DNA of 64,000 nucleotides, from the NCBI GenBank assembly GCA_037349105.1, contig JAYJMM010000111.1:1426001-1490000 (forward strand). Direction: 5' to 3'. The notes under the pieces were generated by a model, which saw only the letters and a list, made by a program, of their open reading frames with translations, did not search any database and had not been told where the DNA came from. The position numbers were made by a program, and so were the translations under genes. The DNA comes from Limnomonas spitsbergensis (taxonomy: Eukaryota; Chlorophyta; Chlorophyceae; Chlamydomonadales). Positions within the stretch are counted from its first letter, which is position 1. Each line of letters opens with the position of its first letter. Of the stretch, positions 1-9,000 are shown piece after piece.

Positions 1-9
1 CTCCTGACC

Positions 10-3000
10 ATGCCAGCAAACGCCCCTAAGAGCACAGCCCATGCCCTAGAACTCCTGGACTACCTGCGACGCATGGGAGCACCAGCCCCTCAAGAGGGGT
101 GGCTCGCCTTGCTCGCAAATTTCCTAGTCACGCTCAGGGCCAGGGAAGACCAGGGCAACAGCGAGTCAGAGGGCAGCGCCCACAGACAGGACCCTGAGAT
201 ATCAGGGGAGGCCTCAGGGCAGGAGGGCGAATCAGACGACCTTTCCCAGGACATTTACGACCCCCCCGACGTGTTGTGCCCAGGTACCCCGGAGGCAGGG
301 GGCCCGGCCGCAGGCCCAAGGCCGGCAGCTTCCGCGGAAGGAGGCGGTAGCAGCTTCACGCTGCAGGCCCATGGGGCCACAGGGGGCGTCACCAGCCGGC
401 CCCCAACCGCAGGCAGCAGGCACCGCAGCTGCAAGACAGAGCACGGACCAACAGAAATGACATGGGTGCAGGAGGAGGTACCCAGCGAAAGAGAGCAGAG
501 GTGGGAACCAGAGGAGCCGCAGAACCCAGACCACTGGGGAGACAGCGACCTCAGCGCAGTAGAAGACGCAGAGGACCTCGACGCACCGGGCCCAGGGCCT
601 GGCGAGCCCTGGCCTAGGCATTGCTTCGTGCAGTGGTACCCGGCAGGAACAGACATGCCAGAGGTAGCCGCCACAGCGGCCATGATCACCCTTCCCGGAG
701 CGGGCGCGGACGGCCTGTGCAGGTTGCAAAACCATTGGTGCGTACCGCGGGGGGAAGTCATCTGTGTTAACAGACAGGCAGCAATGCAGGCAGTAGCAAG
801 GTTGGTCTTTCCCATGGACGCTGTCACAGCGGGGCTCCTGGCTGCGGCCATTAAAGGTCACATCAGGCCTAGCACGGCCATGGAAGAGTTCATGAGCTCC
901 ACGTGGCCAACTCCTCTCTATGCCAACTGCGTCAGCGAACTCCTGGGCAGCGTCGTCAAGGAGGGGATTACCGCAGCAGAGGAGCAGTTCAGGACCAGCC
1001 AAGAGATACCAGACGCGGCACGGGCATACGGCATGTGGCAGCACGCCCACGACGGGTTCATGCGGACACCATGGGCAGAAACCTGCGTCATGACTCTCGC
1101 TTGCCACCCGTGCCTGGCCAACCAGGCCGTCTGCGTACCCACACAAGCGGCAGCCGGGCAGGCGTACGCCCTGGCGGCACTGAGGGACCACAGCGGGTAC
1201 GACGGTGCCGGGATCCTCCACCCAGGAACGCCTCGCCAATGCCCAGCGATCGTCGAGAGGGGGCAAGACATCGCCAGAGAGGTCTTGGGCCAGGCGGTCC
1301 CCTGGGGGTACGAGCCGGGCGACGCCAGGGCCGCTATCCCGGTTAGGCTGGCGGTGGCATACTACCACGAGGACTCGGAGAGGCGGTGGGCGCACCCGAC
1401 ACCGCGGGCGTGGATGCACATGCACGCCACGCGCGATGACCAGCCCGTGTGGTTCTTCTTCAAGACAGCTACCCGGGTGCTGAGTGACCGGTTCCCCTCT
1501 GTAGAACAGGCAGAGGAGCACGCGGTGGCTACCTTTCGAGGGGCAGACCCAGCGGTATGGGCCATCATGATGATGGCCCTTAACAGGACATTGCTGCCAG
1601 GACAGATGTCAGCGGCTGTCAAGAACATCGAGATAGTGGACGAGCTGTGGGCACCCCAGGAGAGGGCCGACTGCCCCACGCAAGTGTCAGCGCACGGCAC
1701 GCCAGAAATGGGCGCAACCGCGTGGCATGGCGAGGAGGCACTTACCCTCTCAGCCTTTGCCCAGGACAGGCTGCAGAGCTGCCTACAGCAGTGGTTACGG
1801 GTGGAGCAGGCAGCCTACTACAACGGCGTCCCAGCCTCCTTGCTGCCTCACTGGTCTGCCCCAGCTGCTACCGTCCGCCTGTGGCAGCAACGGCACCCCA
1901 GGGGGGCAGTCACGCTCCACCCCCTATTCAGCTGCAGCAATTACGATGAGGCCTTGAGGAATCTGACAAGCCTGCTGGATAGGGGTATAGCGGACCATCA
2001 TGAGACGCCGCGGGGGCGTTGGGGAGCATTCAGGGAGGCGGCCAGCCCAAGCAGCGCTCATAGCCCCGACGACACCACCCTCCACTTGCAGCCAGACAGC
2101 AGGGAGCAATCTTTCTTCACTTCCCTGAGGGGGGGCAACTACGAGGTGGACTGGCCTGAGTCAGACGAGGAGAACAGCCTGACAGGACTACCGCAGCTAC
2201 TGCCAGACTCAGACTCTGAGGGGGAGCCGGCAGACACAGCGGAGCACACCGAGCCATCAGAGGGAGGAGCGGCAGTGCCCAGCGAGCATACTGCACCTTC
2301 AGCAGGTCATACGCAGGGATCCAGCCAGCAGAGCCGAGCCACGGCAGAGCAGCCAGGGCCGGTAGCACCCCTGAGAATCCAGGCAGATGCCCCACCCAAC
2401 TGGAGCAGAGGGCTCAGCGACACCGGCAGCGAGGCCAGCAATCCAGATCCTGAGGACCCTGGCTCGCCACACCTGGCAGCCGAGGGGGAGCCCGATAGAG
2501 GAACAGATCTCAGCAAGGAGCAGTGGGATGACGAGTTACGACAATTTGTGGCACAGCGGGACAGGCAACGGCTCGAGGACAGGGTGCCATGGCCGGTCCC
2601 CCAGGGAGGCACCGAGCTCAGGGGCAGCCGCATCGAGGCCAGCCTGCGTTACAGGCTGAGCATGGTCCCAGACCCCAGCCCCGACCCCAGGCTGCAGGGG
2701 CGCAACCAGGCGGCGGAGGAGCTGAAGCAGGCGTTCCGCGGCCGATTAAGGGCCCTCAGCGAGGCACCGCCACCAGAGCTGGCAAGGGGCCCAGGTACAG
2801 GCGGCGCCGTGTCCCCAGGCCGCTCCTATGGCTCAGACCCAGTGCTCACGGAGCCGTGCGCAGGATGCGACCCGACCCGCGCAGGCGAGCGCTTGATTTG
2901 GTGCAGCGCATGCGGAACAGCATGGCATGACCTGTGCATGAGAACACCACGGACAGGGGCCGCCAGGATGTGTCAGTTCTGCATGACCCCCGAGGTCAGG

Positions 3001-6000
3001 CTGCCTAGCTGCTTGGGATGCGGGGAGCGCATCGGTCCAACAGATCAGCCCGGCCGGCGGTGCTGTCGCTGCCACGCCACAGCCTGCAGCGCCTGCATGA
3101 ACAAGCCGGGCGTAGGAGGCACCCGGCGGGGGGCGTGGGCCTGCTGCGGCTGCAGTGATGCAGTCCCCCCGGCGTGGGGCCACCACTCAGTCCACAACGA
3201 GCCGTGTGAGCGCTGTGGAAAAAAGGGGCACGACTACCACGCATGCCCCGCACCACGCCTGCGAGAGGGCAGGTGCACCATCTGCTTCCACCAGGGGCAC
3301 TTAGCCATTGCATGCCCCGAAAGGAACCAGTCGCTGGGGTTCATCAGGCAAAGGCAGATGGAGGAGGACTCCAGGCTCGGGGTGCGCTGGTGGTGCAGCG
3401 CGCAGGAAGCCTTGCCTGGCGAACGGGAGGTGGTGTTCAAAGCGACGCACAGCAGGGCCACCGTCTCTGACGTGAGGCAGGCCATCGAGGAGCGAAGGCA
3501 GGATGAAGCCGACCAGGCTAGAAGAAGGGAGCAGCGCCCGGTGCCATTCAGGGAATGGTACAAGGAAACAGCAGACCAGCCCCTACAACCGTCCATGCAC
3601 GCAGTCCAGTACGCCCAGATCCTGACCATTGGGGCAGAACTCATCAAGGCCCATGACGAGGGGCGGTGGCCAGAGGCAGGCGAGCCATTGGACAACTGGC
3701 CGGTGGAATGGGGGGTTCCGGAGAGAACCAGCCTATGGAACTACCAAGCCATCCAGCGAACAATGCTCCAGCCCCACCAGCTGGACCGACAGCCGCGCAG
3801 CGCAGCCAGGAGCAGCGACAACGCCAGAACCCAGACTGTCAGCCCGGAACGCGCTTACAGACCCGATACAGGCTGCGCAGGTCCAACAGCGGCAGAGAGA
3901 CATCAGACCCCCTCCAGCAAGGGCGACACCAGACCAACGGACTCCTCCAAGGTCAGAGCAGCAGCAGCGCGAAGGGCAAGGAACGCCAGGACCCGCGCGC
4001 GCCAAAGACGCAGGAAAGCAGTGGCAAGAGACGCCAGTAATAGCACAGGGTGCCCATCGCCGCCCGCCAGGATCAGTCAGGTGGAGCTGGAAATCTCCTG
4101 GCAGGAGGGACCAGGGGACCGGGGCCCGCCAGCCGTGCCATCGCCGCCAGCGCCTGCAGGTCCACAGCCCTGCCCCAGGCAGCACCCGGGCTGCAGGGGT
4201 CTCCTCCCCTGCACGGCTTTCAGGGGCCTTCTGGCTTGCCTATGCCATCTGGCATTGGTGTGGCTCCTGCTCTCCTGCCTCCCCGGGGCACAGGCCAGCG
4301 GAAGGGGCGTGCGAGGAGGGGGATTCACTGCCGGACAAGGAGCATTCGTCAGCAGCAGGGAGGCAGCCGCCAAGCTGGAGCCTGGTTGGCTGCGACCCCC
4401 AGCGGATATGCCCGCCCCTCGGCCCCCCCGTCCGCAACGCACCTGGGACCAGGGCACGTCCAGCGCAGGGTCACAGGCAGGGACAGGGGAACCGCTGGCA
4501 GGAGGAGTCATAGACATGTTCCAGCCCGGAGGAGCGGTGCATGCACCCTCAGAGTACGTCAAAACTGCAGAGGGGTGGCTGCTCGGGAAGCACCCCGACT
4601 TCTCTGGGGAGCAGCAGGAGCAGCTGGAGCAGAGCCTGCGGGACCGCCAAGGGGCGTTCGCCTACTCCATGCTGGAACTGCCAGGCTACTGCGGTGCGCA
4701 TGGTGAGTTTACGCTGGCCCTAGAGGACGAGCACAGCTCGTGCTTTCAGAAAGCAAGGGACATGCCACCCCCTAAAGCAGCCATTTTCAAAGAGAAGTGC
4801 CAGCCCATGATAGAGGCAGGCATTATTGTCAGGGTCCCCCAGGGAGGGCCCATCAAGTTTGCGGCCAACTCAGTCGTAGCGGCCAAGAAGTGTGCCGAGA
4901 CTGGCGAGTGGTCAGATCACCGCATTGCGCACGACATGAGGAGAATGAACCTCCGCACAGCCAAGCAGGAGTTTGCCATCCCCAGGATGGAAACTATCTT
5001 TCAGAACCTGGGCACAGCTAAAGTATTTAGCAAGGTGGATCTGAGGTCAGGGTTCATGCAGATCCCGATCAAGGCCGAGGACCAGCCCAAGACGGCTTTC
5101 TGGATGGGCCCAGAACTCTGGATGTACACTAAGTTGAACTTTGGGCTGCGCAACGGGCCTCCCTTCTTCCAGCGTATGATGGAGGAAGAGATAGCCAGGG
5201 CCGGCCTGAGCTCCTTCTGTGTGGCATTCATTGACGACCTGCTGGTGTATAGTGACACGCCTGCAGATCACATCAGGCATGTAGAGCTCATGCTAGACAT
5301 GCTCCACGCAGTAGGACTACGCGCGCATCCTGACAAGTCCCTGTTTGGGTGTGCCACGGTAGAGTACCTCGGCCACAACGTCTCGGCCCAAGGCCTCACA
5401 CCGCACGCAGCCAAAATAGCGGCCGTCATGGCTCTGCCCGAACCCGCATCGGTCAAGAACATTCAGGAGGTCATGGGATTCCTGAATTTCTACCGGTGCT
5501 ACATCCCGGATTTCTCTCGAAAGGCCGCATGCATCAACGCACTGCTGGTCAAGGGGGTCCCGTTTGTGTGGGGGCCCGAACAGGCCCAGGCGTTTCAGCT
5601 GATCAAAACTGAGATGTGCGAGGGAGGCAGGGTGCTGCGCAGACCTGACTACAGCGGAACGGGTCCAGACGGCAAGGGGCCACCACGGCCATTCCTGTTG
5701 TACACCGACTTCTCTAAGCAGGGTATAGGGGCGGTGCTAGGGCAGTGTGACGACAGCGGCAGGGAGTACATGGTCGCCTGCACTTCCCGTTCCCTGAACA
5801 AAAGCGAAAAGAACTACTCGTCGTTTCAGGGGGAAATGCTCGCGGCTGTGTACGCTGCCCGGACGTACCGCCATATGCTCTTTGGGTGCAAGGTGCATTT
5901 GGTCACGGACCACGAACCCCTCACCTATCTCATGGATAACCAGGCCTTAGTGGGTCAGCACGCACGCTGGGCACTCATGCTGCAGGAGCTTGACATTACC

Positions 6001-9000
6001 ATTGTCCACCGGTCAGGGGCCTGCCACCAGAACGCAGATATCCCGTCCAGGTCACCCCTCCCATCATCCGATGACCGCACAGGGGCACGGCTAGACGATG
6101 TCACCCCTGAGCCGCACACCCCTAGTGAGACCACCTGCGGACCACAGGTCGCTATGCTCACAGGCCTAGGCAGGGTAAACCAGTGGCACGCAGATCAGGT
6201 GGTTCGCCTAGCACAGGAGGGCAGGCGAAGCGTGCGCCGCCTGCGGGCTGCCGAGACGGCTTGTACAGTGGCCCCGTGCGGCCAGGCTATCTCCAGCGCA
6301 CAGGATGAGGACGATGAGCAGGCACAGCCTGCCAGCGCTGCAGAAAGAGTTTTCAATAGCAGGGCCAGGGCCAGGAACCTGATCAGCAATGTGCTGTCCG
6401 ACCTGCCCCGCTCGACCCCGGCCCACCTCCATGCAGGGGTGGATACGGCATGCCTACCGACAGAGGCGGTGTACGCCCTGGAGCGAGAGGGAGTGGTCCT
6501 GTTCGAGCCCTTCGGAGGTATGTGCTCTGGACTTGAGATGGTGCTTAGGGCAGGCATCCCGGTCACGCAGTATCTGTACGCCGATACCAGTGCCTCCATG
6601 CGGGAGATCGCGGGGGGAAGACTGGTGCAGCTGCACAAGCAATACCCGCTATTGCTCCCAGCGCCAGCCGTCGAGGGGGCGTTCAGGGCATTGCCCCAGG
6701 ACGTGTACTCCATTACTGCCCAGCACTTCATAGAGGCTGGGGCACAGCAGGGCCGCCAGTGGTTTATGGTAGCAGGATGGGAGTGTCACGACTTGTCGGC
6801 TGCAGGCAAGGGCAAGGGGCTCGAGGGGGACAGGAGCAAGTCTTTCTTCCCGCTTATCAGGCTGCTAGGCTCCTTGCAGGTCCTGCAAAGGGCCAGGCCG
6901 CCAGCGTACTTGATCGAAAATGTCGCTATGCAGCTAAACCAGCGTAGCGAGAAGGCTAGCGTAGAGGCTTTCGGCGAAGTGTGCCGGTTGCTGGGTAGGC
7001 CTTCCCTGTTTGATGCAGCGCAGGTGGGATCCTATGCCCACCGCACGCGCAACTACTGGGGCAACCTAGCACCAGCAGCAGACATTGAGTTTGTTATCCA
7101 GGCATCGCATAGGCCGCACGACGGTATTGTGGATGACATTCTGGACGAGGGCAGTAGGGCGCAGGTCGTGGCCTGCCCCGATAACGGCGGGTACCGTATC
7201 AATGTATCTGGGCAACCTAGGAGGGCGCTGCCCTGCCTCATGGCCACCCCCGCATCCTACGCTTTCCGGAACGGGCAGATCGGCATGGTGTTCAGGCCCA
7301 TGGGGGGCCTGCAGGAACCCAATGCCAACGAAAGGGAGAGGGCCATGGGGTACGCAGTGGGGTCCACTTTGCCCCGCCCCGACTTTCCTGAGGGCGATAG
7401 GAGGGCCGCCTTGGGCAGGTGCATGGATGCTTGGGCTCTCGAGGCTTGGTTCACCATAGCCCTCGAGGCGGCCAAGATCATCCCTAGGGAGCTGGCCCGC
7501 AGGGCTGGGTTACCAGGCCCGGACAGCGACCTGGCTATCGGCATGACCCTGACGTCCACACATTGCGCCCTAGCCAGTGCAGGCACTGCATGCTCCGGCG
7601 AGGGCGAGGCAGCGGCAACGTATCGGCAGTGCTTGGGGGAGTCAGCGGCAGCAGACTGGGCGGATGCCGCCCAGGAACCAGGTGGGCAGCCTGACCCGGA
7701 ACCAGAGCCTGTCCAGGGTGCAGACGACGGGGCAGGGGCGGTCGTAGACCCTCCAGGGTGCGCTGCAGGACCTGCCGCAGGGGTGGACGTATGGACAGAC
7801 GTGCCAGTCCTGCGCTACCTGCAATCAAAAAGGCACCCCGCAGGGGCAGAGGCAGGGGAACAGGCCAGGGTGCAACGTAGAGCCGCACCTTTCCAGTGGG
7901 AGCCAGAGAGAGGGGGCGTGCTGATAAGAGTGATGCCAGACGAGCGGCGGTGTGTAGTTCCCAGGCCCGAGGACAGACAGGCAGTCATCAGGGAAGCTCA
8001 CGCTAGCACCGGTCACTTCGGCAGCCACCGCACGGCCTTCATGATCATGCAGCAGCACTGGTGGAGAGGGCTTAGGGCAGCAGTCAGGAAGGCTGTCCAG
8101 GAGTGCGGGGTGTGCGACAGGGCAAGGGCGTCCACGTTCAATCACACGCAGCCAGACCTGCACCCACTCCCTATTGAGGGTTTATTTTTCCGCTGGGGTG
8201 TGGACCTGTGCGGGCCGTTCACTACCACGCCTAGGGGCAACCGGTACGTCATGGTGTGTGTTGAACACTACTCCAAGTGGGTGGAGCTTATCCCCATCCC
8301 CAGCAAGGCGTCTGACGTGACGGCCTTGGCATTCTTCCAAAACGTGGTCGCACGGTTTGGGGGATGCGCAGAGGTGGTCACCGATCAGGGGACAGAGTTC
8401 CAGGGAGAGTTCCAAGACATGTTACTAGACTGCTTCATTGACCATCGCACCACCTCTGCCAACCATCCCCAGGCGGATGGGCTATCCGAACGGGCGGTCC
8501 AGACACTCAAGGCGGGCCTGCGCAAGTGCTGCGGGGACGGGAGCAGCGACGACTCGTGGGACAGGATGGTCCCATGGGTAGCGCTGGGGTTCCGATGCTC
8601 GCCTCAGCAGGCTACACGCATGGCCCCCTACGAGGTCCTGTACGGTCAGAAGCCAGTGTTCCCCTCCAAGGTCGGGGCAGACCTGTGGAGCACAGCGCGA
8701 GTGGCTACAGCGGAGGAAGCCGCAGACCTGCTCCTCGCCAGGGTAGCCAGGATCAAGGAGGCCCTCCCGGTCGCGGGGGAGCACCTCAAGATCGCACAGC
8801 ACCGGGACAAGTTGCGCTACGCCAGGATCCGCGGAGGAGGATATGTGCCCCAGGTCAGGCGATTCGCCGTTGGGGACTACGTGTACGTCCGGTACGCTTC
8901 AGAGCGACGCAGCCTCGACCCCAAGGCCAGGCCAGAAATCCTGCGGGTGCAGAGGCTGGGGGAGACGGGGGCGTTGGTGCTGGAGGGAGCCGATGGCCTG

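Noticed and set aside
232..1521. 429-residue minus-strand frame inside the gag region
   Set aside because: It is a GC-rich antisense shadow of the polyprotein without domain features.
3865..3873. DTG at residues 1286-1288 as the aspartic protease active site
   Set aside because: The flanks (YRPDTGCAGP) lack the hydrophobic residues and downstream motifs of retropepsins.
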